From DAOUET01 sp034430155 (lineage in GTDB: Bacteria; Chloroflexota; Anaerolineae; Anaerolineales; UBA4823), in NCBI GenBank assembly GCA_034430155.1, contig DAOUET010000056.1:1-47060 (forward strand): a stretch of DNA of 47,060 bases, read 5' to 3'. Below, piece by piece: positions 31,402-38,865 of this stretch. The notes under the pieces are model-generated. The model saw only the letters and a list, made by a program, of their open reading frames with translations, was not told the DNA's origin and ran no database searches. The number at the start of each line of letters is the position of its first letter. Position 1 is the stretch's first letter. The translations under genes and the position numbers were made by a program.

Positions 31402-32723
31402 TCGTCACGATTGACCGCAACACTCTGTCTAATATAAAAAACCCCACCTTCCAATCATATGCCAAGACGTATGTGGAGATCTACGAAGATTTTATGACAC
31501 AGATTGCTCAGGCAGGAGTGGAGGTCGACTCGCAGGATTACAGGCAGGTGACCCAGAAAAAAATAGTAAGATTGCGCCAAAAAGGGGCCATCGTGCGAAA
31601 CGATGATAAAAGCATCTACGTGAATAAGATCTCACCTGCCTGCCTTGCTTGTCAAACGGGCCTGGGTTCTGCCACATTTTTTATTTCCCTGAAGTGTCAC
31701 CGTGATTGTTTTTACTGTTTCAATCCCAACCAGGAAGGCTACCAACAATTTATCTCGAACAAAAGGGATGTGATTGCTGAGCTTGATCAAATCAAAACAA
31801 ATGGGCACCTGGTGGAACATCTGGCTCTGACGGGTGGTGAGCCATTGCTTCACAAAGATGAAACCATCGCCTTTTTCCAACATGCTCGTCAAGAATTCCC
31901 CTCAACCTATACTCGCCTTTACACATCTGGTGATCACCTCAACGCCCAAACCTTGCAAGAATTAAAGGATGCAGGTCTGAGGGAAATCCGCATAAGCATT
32001 CGAATGAATGATCTTGAAAAAGAGCACCGGCACACATTTGATATGCTCTCCCTTTCCACGAAATATATTCCCGCTGTGATGGTTGAGATGCCCATTCTCC
32101 CAGGTACCTTCGAGGTGATGAAAGAGGTGCTGAGGGAGTTGGAGCGGATTGGAATCTTCAGTATTAACCTGCTTGAATTCTGTTTTCCTATGAATAATGC
32201 GGAAGTATTCCATCAACGTGGTTATAAAATCAAGAATCCACCCTACCGGGTGCCTTACAACTATTGGTATGCCGGCGGTTTGCCTATTGCCCAAAGCGAA
32301 CTGGAATGCTTAGATCTAATCGAATTCGCTATGGACTCCGGTTTAGGCCTGGGTGTCCATTATTGTTCGCTGGAGAACAAACACACTGGACAAATCTATC
32401 AGCAGAATTACAACCAGCCTTTGCCGAAAACCTCATGGTTTTCCAAAAAGGATTATTTTCTCAAATCAGCAAAGGTCTTTGGAGATGATATTCAAGAGGT
32501 GCTTCCGGTACTCAAGAAAGTGAAGCGAGCCAGGTTTTCCCTCAACCACGATTATAATTATCTCGAATTCCATGTGCGCCATGTCAAAGCGCTGAAAGAT
32601 CTAGACGTGGATGTGGGTATATCCACCAGCGTATTTGAACCTCGAGAGGATGGAATGTATTTGCGTGAACTCAAAGTGGATTATACAGTTCCAAAGGCGT
32701 TCGATTTCGAATTGGACGTCTGA
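31398..32723 (+). CDS. Radical SAM protein linked to molybdoenzyme maturation genes
   Basis: A 441-aa radical SAM enzyme. The [4Fe-4S]-SAM motif is CHRDCFYC (about residue 101), followed by the glycine-rich LTGGEPLLH and an RLYTSGDHL strand, all typical of the barrel. An extra CLACQTG lies just before the barrel (about residue 83). The C-terminal 150 residues, including YNYWYAGGLPIAQ and HYCSLENK, match no family I can name. The start is GTG at 31398, overlapping the previous stop as GTGA. Its position between the TorD/ferredoxin genes and the Tat genes suggests a role in maturing the DmsA-like enzyme or its cofactor, but the substrate is unknown. MoaA is unlikely because the second MoaA cluster motif is not seen. 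Confidence 0.8.
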   Translation: MIVTIDRNTLSNIKNPTFQSYAKTYVEIYEDFMTQIAQAGVEVDSQDYRQVTQKKIVRLRQKGAIVRNDDKSIYVNKISPACLACQTGLGSATFFISLKCHRDCFYCFNPNQEGYQQFISNKRDVIAELDQIKTNGHLVEHLALTGGEPLLHKDETIAFFQHARQEFPSTYTRLYTSGDHLNAQTLQELKDAGLREIRISIRMNDLEKEHRHTFDMLSLSTKYIPAVMVEMPILPGTFEVMKEVLRELERIGIFSINLLEFCFPMNNAEVFHQRGYKIKNPPYRVPYNYWYAGGLPIAQSELECLDLIEFAMDSGLGLGVHYCSLENKHTGQIYQQNYNQPLPKTSWFSKKDYFLKSAKVFGDDIQEVLPVLKKVKRARFSLNHDYNYLEFHVRHVKALKDLDVDVGISTSVFEPREDGMYLRELKVDYTVPKAFDFELDV

Positions 32724-32749
32724 GCGGAGCTCCGACAGGAGGTGTTAAA

Positions 32750-32932
32750 ATGCCTTTCAATTTGGGTGTTCCAGAATTGATCATTGTATTAATAATTGTT
32801 TTGCTGCTTTTTGGGGTCGGTCGCGTCAGTAAGATCGCTGGAGAGATGGGCAAGGGCATCCGTGCCTTTCGTCAAGGTCTAAACGGCGATAAGGAAGATA
32901 AAGAAAAAGCCTCTGAAACTCTTGAGGAGTGA
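32750..32932 (+). CDS. tatA: TatA-like twin-arginine translocase subunit
   Basis: A 60-aa protein with the TatA layout: a short N-terminus with a conserved glutamate (GVPELIIVL), one membrane helix (about 8-23), the hinge FGVGRV, an amphipathic helix (IAGEMGKGIRAFRQGL) and a charged tail. GACAGGAGGTGTTAAA gives a strong ribosome-binding site. It is immediately followed by tatC. It forms the protein-conducting oligomer for folded Tat substrates such as the DmsA-like enzyme. Confidence 0.93.
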   Translation: MPFNLGVPELIIVLIIVLLLFGVGRVSKIAGEMGKGIRAFRQGLNGDKEDKEKASETLEE

Positions 32933-32946
32933 GAATTTAATTTGCA

Positions 32947-33744
32947 GTGAATGATATAAAGCAAGCCCCTGCAGGAAAAACAAGGCACAGTTGGCGCGAT
33001 TACACCCGCGCCTTTGGTCGCGCCCATCGAAAAGCCAGCCTTCAACTTGAAACCTCCATGCCCCTCCTGCAGCATCTCAACGAGCTGCGTCAAAGGATGT
33101 TCAAGGCTTTTATAGCCCTGATCATTACCACGGTAGTCAGTTTTATCTTTGCCGGAGAACTGATCAATTACCTGGCCCGGCCCATTGGCGGGAGTCAGGC
33201 CCTGGTTTCTATCGAGGTCACCGAGAACATCGCTATTTTCATGCGGGTGGCTTTATTGAGCGGATTGGTGTTTGGTATGCCGGTGGTTGTATATCAAGCG
33301 ATGCGCTTCATCTTACCTGGATTAGAAAAGCGAGAACGCCTCTGGCTTTTCTTTGGGGTGCCGGCTGCCAGCATCTTATTCGCGACCGGGGTTGCCTTTA
33401 CCTGGTTTGTGATGATCCCGACGGCGGTGCCATTCCTGGTCAACTTCCTAGATATCACCACTCATGTCCGGCCACAGAACTATTTTGAGTTCGTTACTCG
33501 ACTGATGTTTTGGATCGGTCTGTGTTTTGAGATGCCGCTGGTTGTAATGCTTTTGGCGAAGTTGAATTTCGTGACTGCTCGCCAGCTAGCCGGCGGTTGG
33601 CGCTATGCCGTAGTCGGCATGGCGGTTGTTGCGGCGGCAGTCACGCCCACCGTTGATCCGGTAAACATGGGCCTGGTTATGTTACCTCTTGTAGGTTTAT
33701 ATATAACCAGTATCATCCTGGCTTACGTTGCTGGTAGAGGGTAA
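32947..33744 (+). CDS. tatC: TatC twin-arginine translocase receptor
   Basis: A 265-aa protein with six membrane helices of the TatC type. The signature MPLLQHLNELRQRMFKAF is at about residues 38-55, and the helix segments with FVTRLMFWIGLCFEMP and VVAAAVTPTVDPVNM are characteristic. It recognises the twin-arginine signal. The GTG start at 32947 adds 37 residues before the usual TatC beginning. An alternative is ATG 33058, which gives a canonical N-terminus but lacks a ribosome-binding site. GAGGAG lies about 19 bases before the GTG. The gene is flanked by tatA and a second tatA/B gene, a complete minimal Tat system. Confidence 0.94.
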   Translation: MNDIKQAPAGKTRHSWRDYTRAFGRAHRKASLQLETSMPLLQHLNELRQRMFKAFIALIITTVVSFIFAGELINYLARPIGGSQALVSIEVTENIAIFMRVALLSGLVFGMPVVVYQAMRFILPGLEKRERLWLFFGVPAASILFATGVAFTWFVMIPTAVPFLVNFLDITTHVRPQNYFEFVTRLMFWIGLCFEMPLVVMLLAKLNFVTARQLAGGWRYAVVGMAVVAAAVTPTVDPVNMGLVMLPLVGLYITSIILAYVAGRG

Positions 33745-33748
33745 CCCT

Positions 33749-33967
33749 ATGGAGATTTTGGGAATTGGATCGACCGAATTCTTGGTAATCATGCTCTTGG
33801 CAGCCATTGTGCTTGGGCCAGAGCGTTTGGCTAGAGTTGCCCGCGAGGCTGGCAAGCTCATTCGGGACTTGAAAGCCTATTTCAATTCGCTTTCAGATGA
33901 ATTAAAAAATGAATTGGAGGTGCTCGACGAGTTGAACGAGGTCAAGCGCGAGTTGACCAAGCGTTGA
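33749..33967 (+). CDS. tatB: Second TatA/TatB-family protein
   Basis: A 72-aa TatA/B-family protein with one N-terminal helix (ILGIGSTEFLVIMLLAAIVLGPERLA), the GPERL hinge typical of TatB-like members, and an extended charged amphipathic helix (REAGKLIRDLKAYFNSL). ATG 33749 follows GGTAGAGGG, and its start lies just after the tatC stop; an upstream TTG at 33728 is less likely. The E at the beginning of the helix and the PERL hinge favour a TatB role beside the TatA encoded at 32750. Confidence 0.85.
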   Translation: MEILGIGSTEFLVIMLLAAIVLGPERLARVAREAGKLIRDLKAYFNSLSDELKNELEVLDELNEVKRELTKR

Positions 33968-34230
33968 GATTCACCAAAACGTATCCCTGCGAATTACCCG
34001 CTCGGATAATCAAAATTCACCCACTGGAGGGATGCCTTATCGAACGGTATCTGTTATTCTAGAAACGATAATAAAGAACCTCCGATCCGCATAACCTAAA
34101 GTTCGCTCAAACAGCCTGAATCCCTGTTATAGCTAAACAATGGATAGCGGACGATCTCGCCCTTAGCGAGGGCTCTTCCTAATTTATCCCGTGCATTTCG
34201 GATAGGCTTTCTGGAAGAGTCAGGGCCCTT

Positions 34231-34884
34231 GTGGAAACGCATTGGCCTCCCGATGTCCCTAATGAAATTGGGACGGAATTGGAAAGGAGACCTGAATCTG
34301 TGCAAGATTTGTTTCACTCGCCAGAAAGTCTCCTGGCGAGTTTGTTTATTGATGAAAAGGACCATCACAGGCTTGTCTTCCTGACAGGCCCTAGCGGTTC
34401 GGGAAAAACCAGCTGGTGTCTGGAATTGGTCAACTCGGCCAGGTCCCTTGGCTTCACCATAGCTGGGTTGGTATCGCCAGCGGCATTTGTAAACGGTCGC
34501 AAGGTTGGCATCGATCTGGTTGACCTTAGTAGTGGTGAGCGAAGACGGCTGGCATTCCATCGTGGCTTACCGGTTGATAAGCATCACGCCCTTATTACTG
34601 GACCTGTCACTGGCGATTGGCAATTCGATTCCGAATCGTTGCAATGGGGAGTTCAGGTTTTGGAGTGCGTGGGGGAAAATGATTTATTTATTCTGGATGA
34701 AGTAGGTCCATTGGAGTTCTATGGAGGCCAGGGATGGTCTTCTGGCTTGCGGGGAATTGATCTGCAGCGCCATCGCCTGGCCATTGTGGTTGTTCGTCCA
34801 CCTCTAATACCCAAGGCCAAAGAACGGTGGCCTTGGGGTCAGGTCGTCTGGGTTTCTGCAAAGGAGGAGACTAGAAAGGCATGA
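34231..34884 (+). CDS. THEP1-like nucleoside-triphosphatase
   Basis: A 217-aa P-loop NTPase. The Walker A motif GPSGSGKTSW lies near residue 52. IAGLVSPAAFVNGRKVGIDLVDLSSGERRRLA follows the THEP1 pattern in two blocks, and the Walker B-like LFILDEVGPLEF is near residue 152. The start is given as GTG 34231; other GTG/TTG codons within the first 35 residues are possible because no strong ribosome-binding site is present. Its stop overlaps the ATPase gene start (ATGA), so it belongs to the ECF operon. THEP1-like proteins are poorly understood. Here it may hydrolyse a nucleotide or handle a pterin/nucleotide-linked compound related to the transporter. Confidence 0.75.
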   Translation: METHWPPDVPNEIGTELERRPESVQDLFHSPESLLASLFIDEKDHHRLVFLTGPSGSGKTSWCLELVNSARSLGFTIAGLVSPAAFVNGRKVGIDLVDLSSGERRRLAFHRGLPVDKHHALITGPVTGDWQFDSESLQWGVQVLECVGENDLFILDEVGPLEFYGGQGWSSGLRGIDLQRHRLAIVVVRPPLIPKAKERWPWGQVVWVSAKEETRKA

Positions 34885-36362
34885 TCCGAGTTCGTGACCT
34901 GTTTGTAAGATATGGATCTGTCGAGGCATTGCGAGGCATCGACCTCGATGTCGGCCTTGGTGAGTGCCTGCTGGTGACCGGTCCTTCAGGATGTGGTAAA
35001 AGCACTCTGGCTCGCGTTCTTACCGGCCTGATCCCCCATGCTATCCCTGCAACCTGGGAGGGGTATGTAAGGGTAGCCGGTCTGGAGGTCTGGGATCATT
35101 CGATTCCAGAATTGGCTCAGCGAGTCGGGGCGGTATTCCAGAATCCTTCTAGTCAGCTCTTTCAACTGCGGGTTGTGGACGAAGTGGCTTTCGGGCCTCG
35201 CAACCTGGGCTTATCTGATGAAGAGGTCGGAGCTCGCACCATCTGGGCGATGGAAGCTGTGGGAATTTCGGACCAGTCCGAATGCCAGCCTGCCACGCTA
35301 TCGGGAGGACAGAAGCAACGGGTAGCCATTGCAGCTGCCCTGGCGATGCGCCCACAGGTGTTGGTGCTGGATGAGCCGACCGCTTCACTCGACGTACCCG
35401 GGACGGAACAGGTGATCGCTACCTTGCTGGATCTGCGTAAACGCTTGGGTATTTCGATTGTACTGATCGAGCATCGTCTGGCAGCAGCAGCCCGATTGGC
35501 TGACCGAACAGTGGTTATGGACGCAGGCCGGATTATCGCTGAAGGTAAAGGAGACAAAATATTCAAGGATAAGCGTATGCTGAAAGAACTGGGGCTGCGC
35601 AGACCAGTCGATGAGCTCCAGACCTCTTGGAGCAAATTGCTGGTACCCAACGGGCATCCACCTCAGGGAGTTTACCCCCTGGTTGAAATGAGCGGAGTGA
35701 CGGCCGGCTATGGTCGTCATGATGTGATCCATGATTTCGACCTCAGACTCTATCCTGGGGAGTTCGCTGCTTTGGTGGGGGATAACGGGACAGGCAAGAC
35801 TACCCTGGCTCTCGTGATTGCCGGGTTATTGAAGCCCCGGCGAGGCTCGCTGCGCCGAGGCAACCATAAACAGATCCGGCCAGGTCTGGACGTCTCGTTG
35901 CTTTTCCAGGATCCAAGTGAGCAGCTCTTCACCGATAGCGTTGATGAGGAGCTGGCTTTTGGGCCACGAAATTACCGCAGTTTTGATCTAAAATCCCACC
36001 AACAGACCCTGATCGAGACAGACCTGCTTGCCCTGCGAACCAGACGCCCGACTGCTTTGTCCATCGGACAGCAACAGCGCACTGCATTAGGAGCTTGCCT
36101 TTCGCTGCGTCCAAGCTTACTCATCCTGGATGAACCCACCTTGGGTCAGGACTGGGGTCACCTGGAGCGTTTGATGGATTACCTGGTGAGCCTTAACCAG
36201 CAGGGCACCACCATCCTGCTGATCACCCACGACTATAAATTGATCCACCGCTATGCCAGCCGTGTCATTCTGATGGAGGCTGGTCGGTTGGTTCTCGATG
36301 GGCATCTGCGAAACGGATCAGGAAAAAACCGTGTGAAGCCTTATAAAAAGGAGAGACCATGA
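34881..36362 (+). CDS. Fused ECF transporter ATPases (EcfA-EcfA')
   Basis: A 493-aa tandem ABC ATPase. The first half has Walker A TGPSGCGKST, Q-loop FQNPSSQLF, signature LSGGQKQR, Walker B VLVLDEPTASLD and the H-loop (VLIEH). The second half has GDNGTGKTT, FQDPSEQLF, the less usual signature LSIGQQQR, LLILDEPTLGQD and LLITHD. Q-loops followed by -SxQLF are typical of energy-coupling-factor ATPases. Fusion of the two ATPases into one chain is known in some ECF systems. The gene overlaps its neighbours on both sides by four bases. It powers the S and T components encoded at 36359 and 37443. Confidence 0.92.
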   Translation: MIRVRDLFVRYGSVEALRGIDLDVGLGECLLVTGPSGCGKSTLARVLTGLIPHAIPATWEGYVRVAGLEVWDHSIPELAQRVGAVFQNPSSQLFQLRVVDEVAFGPRNLGLSDEEVGARTIWAMEAVGISDQSECQPATLSGGQKQRVAIAAALAMRPQVLVLDEPTASLDVPGTEQVIATLLDLRKRLGISIVLIEHRLAAAARLADRTVVMDAGRIIAEGKGDKIFKDKRMLKELGLRRPVDELQTSWSKLLVPNGHPPQGVYPLVEMSGVTAGYGRHDVIHDFDLRLYPGEFAALVGDNGTGKTTLALVIAGLLKPRRGSLRRGNHKQIRPGLDVSLLFQDPSEQLFTDSVDEELAFGPRNYRSFDLKSHQQTLIETDLLALRTRRPTALSIGQQQRTALGACLSLRPSLLILDEPTLGQDWGHLERLMDYLVSLNQQGTTILLITHDYKLIHRYASRVILMEAGRLVLDGHLRNGSGKNRVKPYKKERP

Positions 36363-36967
36363 AATTCACAACCCGTCAATTGGTAACCCTGGCTGTCTTT
36401 GGAGCGCTGTGGGGGGTTGTCGAAATTAGTTTGGGTTCGGTATTACACGCCGTTAACCTGCCGATGAGCGGGACAGTGCTCGCTGCTATCGGCTTGGTGG
36501 TGGCCCTAACTGGGCGGCTTTTCGTATCCAAGCGCGGTGCGACCCTCTTCATCGGCGTGATCGCCTTGGTGCTCAAGCTCTTTAGCATAGGAAGCGTGGT
36601 GGTCGGGCCCATGATCGGCATCTTCAGCGAAGCGCTGGTAGCGGAAGTGACTCTATCCGCCTTTAAACGCCCCACCAGATATGCCCTGATGCTGGCCGGT
36701 GGGTTGGGGGTTCTCTGGACGCTGGTACAACCCTTTGTAACCAATCCCCTGCTCTTTGGACGGGGCATCTTTGTGGTCTGGTTGGATATGCTGGATCTAG
36801 GCGCCCGCCTTTTTGGGCTGGATCCAGGTGCCTGGATCTGGATTGCAGCCGTGTTGGTTGCTGGACACTTGCTTATCGGTCTGGTTGTTGGCTGGCTGGC
36901 TTGGAACGCTGGTCGCCTTTTACAGGATCGTATATCTGGCTCGATATTGACCATCCCAGGATCTTGA
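36359..36967 (+). CDS. ECF transporter substrate-binding (S) component
   Basis: A 202-aa integral membrane protein with about six helices, the size and layout of an ECF S component. Features include the N-terminal RQLVTLAVFGALWGVVE, the segment LKLFSIGSVVVGPMIGIFSE in the middle, and small-residue-rich helices that could contact EcfT. It overlaps the ATPase gene (ATGA). The substrate is not known from sequence. Neighbouring MoeA, FmdE-like and sulfite-oxidase-fold proteins suggest molybdate, tungstate or a pterin/cofactor precursor. Thiamine-related S components are an alternative but lack supporting neighbours here. Confidence 0.75.
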   Translation: MKFTTRQLVTLAVFGALWGVVEISLGSVLHAVNLPMSGTVLAAIGLVVALTGRLFVSKRGATLFIGVIALVLKLFSIGSVVVGPMIGIFSEALVAEVTLSAFKRPTRYALMLAGGLGVLWTLVQPFVTNPLLFGRGIFVVWLDMLDLGARLFGLDPGAWIWIAAVLVAGHLLIGLVVGWLAWNAGRLLQDRISGSILTIPGS

Positions 36968-36996
36968 ATCGCGCTCATTATGGAAGGAGGTTCACT

Positions 36997-37446
36997 ATGC
37001 GCCGCGCCTTATTAACCATACTGATCATGACCCTATTGGTTGCAGCTTGTGCTGCTCCAAACAGTAATCCTATTTCCTCAACAGCTGGTTCTTTATTGGT
37101 GTCTGCAGGGACGACCGAAAAGTCTTATTCCATGGAGGATTTGATGGCTTTGGGAACTGTTCAGGCAACCTTTCGTGATGTTACCTATGTTGGGGTTCCG
37201 TTGGCGCTGCTTTTACAGGATGCAGGCTTCGATCCGACCGCGGTCCAGGCGGTCAAGGCTGTCGCCGCGGATGGCTTCAGCGCCAACTATGATCCTGAAC
37301 TGGTAAATAAACCCGATACGTTAGTAGCATACGCCCGGGCGGAGGGACCCCTGGCAGATGATGAGGGGCCTTTTCTCATGGTTTTACCAGATCAAGATGG
37401 CAAGTTAAATGTTCGCCAGGTGACCCAAATCCAGATAATTCCATGA
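36997..37446 (+). CDS. Lipoprotein with sulfite-oxidase-type molybdopterin-binding fold
   Basis: A 149-aa lipoprotein. The signal ends in VAAC, with the lipidated Cys at about residue 17. The mature part follows the short oxidoreductase-molybdopterin-binding pattern: YSMEDLMAL, TYVGVPLALLLQDAG, VAADGFSANY, then GPFLMVLPDQ and VRQVTQIQII. The cysteine that binds molybdenum in sulfite oxidase is absent, so it is unlikely to be an enzyme in the usual sense. AAGGAGG precedes ATG 36997. It lies between the S and T component genes, a place where an extracytoplasmic binding protein would make sense. Binding of a pterin or metal-pterin compound for the transporter is an attractive guess. Confidence 0.7.
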   Translation: MRRALLTILIMTLLVAACAAPNSNPISSTAGSLLVSAGTTEKSYSMEDLMALGTVQATFRDVTYVGVPLALLLQDAGFDPTAVQAVKAVAADGFSANYDPELVNKPDTLVAYARAEGPLADDEGPFLMVLPDQDGKLNVRQVTQIQIIP

Positions 37447-38177
37447 TCCTAGAGAAATATTTGCAGGCTGTTCGGGCTCGCCGACCGCACCAACAGCTGC
37501 TTGGCACAGTAAGCTACTTGGCGATATTGGCCTGGTCGCTGGCGATTATCATGTTTTCACCAGCAGACCGCATAACCTTGAGTGCTGGACTTTGCTTGCT
37601 GGTGGCTGGGGCGCTCTATCCGCGAGCCATCCAGCGGCTATTTCGTCTGCGTTGGATAGTCCTCTTCGGGATACTGGTGCTGGTAAACGCGCTTTGGATT
37701 GGCCAGGTAGACCTACACGTCTGGGGAATCCCGCTATCATCTAGCGGGTTAACAGATGGCCTGCGGATGGCATTACGAGCGGTGGTCATTCTGGTGGTTG
37801 TCGATGGTTTTTCGATCTCGGTAGATATCTCAGAAGTCGCTGGATTGCTGGAGGGGTTGGGACTTTCGGGTCTGGGGTTTTCCTTAGGAGTTGCCATCAA
37901 CTTGCTACCGAACCTACGGCAGTCAAGCGCCAATGTTTGGCGTAGTTTGTGGATGCGCGGTGGCTTTCGGGGACAACGCTGGCGAGCGTTGCAGCTCTAC
38001 CTGGTCACGGTGATAGCTAACGCCATACACCGGGGTGATGAGATCGCCCTGGCAGCAGAGGCGCGCGCCTATTCGCCGGGCCGTAACCGACCACTGCCGC
38101 TCAAGTCCGGAAAACTCGACCGCTTGGTATCCATTTGTGCGCTGCTGTCCGGATTATGCATCTTGCTGATTAGATGA
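37443..38177 (+). CDS. ECF transporter transmembrane (T) component
   Basis: A 244-aa membrane protein with several hydrophobic helices and the two EcfT coupling-helix motifs: SLWMRGGF (about residue 175) and AAEARAYSPG (about residue 206), which match the family's A-R-G-type motifs that bind EcfA. It overlaps the lipoprotein gene and the FmdE-like gene by four bases each. Together with the fused ATPase and the S component it makes a complete dedicated ECF importer. Confidence 0.88.
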   Translation: MILEKYLQAVRARRPHQQLLGTVSYLAILAWSLAIIMFSPADRITLSAGLCLLVAGALYPRAIQRLFRLRWIVLFGILVLVNALWIGQVDLHVWGIPLSSSGLTDGLRMALRAVVILVVVDGFSISVDISEVAGLLEGLGLSGLGFSLGVAINLLPNLRQSSANVWRSLWMRGGFRGQRWRALQLYLVTVIANAIHRGDEIALAAEARAYSPGRNRPLPLKSGKLDRLVSICALLSGLCILLIR

Positions 38178-38812
38178 TGAATCCAACCCAATTAGAGAAT
38201 TTACTTGACCGGTGTGCCGCTTTGCACCACCATCTATGCCCTCGTCAGGTCCTGGGTGTCCGTATGGGAATGAAAGCTGCTCATATCCTGGGGTTGGATT
38301 TACCCCAGATGGATAAACGTTTGTTCACCTTCGTTGAGACCGATGGCTGCGCTGCTGATGGGATTGCTGTGGCAACTGGGTGTTGGGTGGGGCGCCGTAC
38401 GCTCCGGGTCTTGGACTTTGGGAAGGTGGCAGGGACTTTTGTGGATACATCCTCCCATCGGGCGATCCGTATCCACCCCCACCAAAAAGCGCGCCTCGGC
38501 ATCCAGCGATACGTTCCCAATCAGCCAGACCGCTGGCACGCCTATCTGGAAGCCTATAAAATGATGCCCGATGAAGATCTGCTGGTAATCCAGCCAGTAA
38601 CATTGACCGTATCCTTGGGAAAAATCATCAGTAAGGAAACCGCCCGGGTTAGATGCGATCGCTGTGGGGAAGAAATCTTCAATGAGCGGGAGGTAAAGGT
38701 CGATGAAGAGGTGTTATGCCGTTATTGTGCCGGAGAGATTTATTATACCGATGCGCAAAGACCAATCTCAGAGCCATTGATCGCCTCTCCAAAACGCAGG
38801 TATCATCGATAA
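38174..38812 (+). CDS. FmdE/FwdE-family protein with C-terminal zinc ribbon
   Basis: A 212-aa protein of the FmdE family (first described beside molybdenum formylmethanofuran dehydrogenase). The motif HHLCPRQVLGVRMGM is near residue 19, followed by FVETDGCAADGIAVATGC and VLDFGKVAGTF. The C-terminus carries a zinc ribbon, CDRCGEEIF...CRYCAGEIYY. The family often sits beside molybdate/tungstate transport and cofactor genes in bacteria; its biochemical role is unsettled. It overlaps the EcfT gene and is followed after 53 bp by moeA. The conserved His and Cys residues suggest metal or cofactor handling. Confidence 0.85.
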   Translation: MMNPTQLENLLDRCAALHHHLCPRQVLGVRMGMKAAHILGLDLPQMDKRLFTFVETDGCAADGIAVATGCWVGRRTLRVLDFGKVAGTFVDTSSHRAIRIHPHQKARLGIQRYVPNQPDRWHAYLEAYKMMPDEDLLVIQPVTLTVSLGKIISKETARVRCDRCGEEIFNEREVKVDEEVLCRYCAGEIYYTDAQRPISEPLIASPKRRYHR

Positions 38813-38865
38813 GGTCTAGAGGTTTTATTGAGGGAATATTCAGAATCCGGGGATAATAGTTGATT

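Noticed and set aside
31398..32723. Annotation of the radical SAM gene as MoaA
   Set aside because: The C-terminal second-cluster cysteine pattern and GG end of MoaA are not seen, and the gene lies with chaperone and Tat genes rather than moa genes.
34096..34560. Minus-strand frame opposite the THEP1-like NTPase
   Set aside because: The plus strand has a clear Walker A protein in an operon; the opposite frame shows no family motif.
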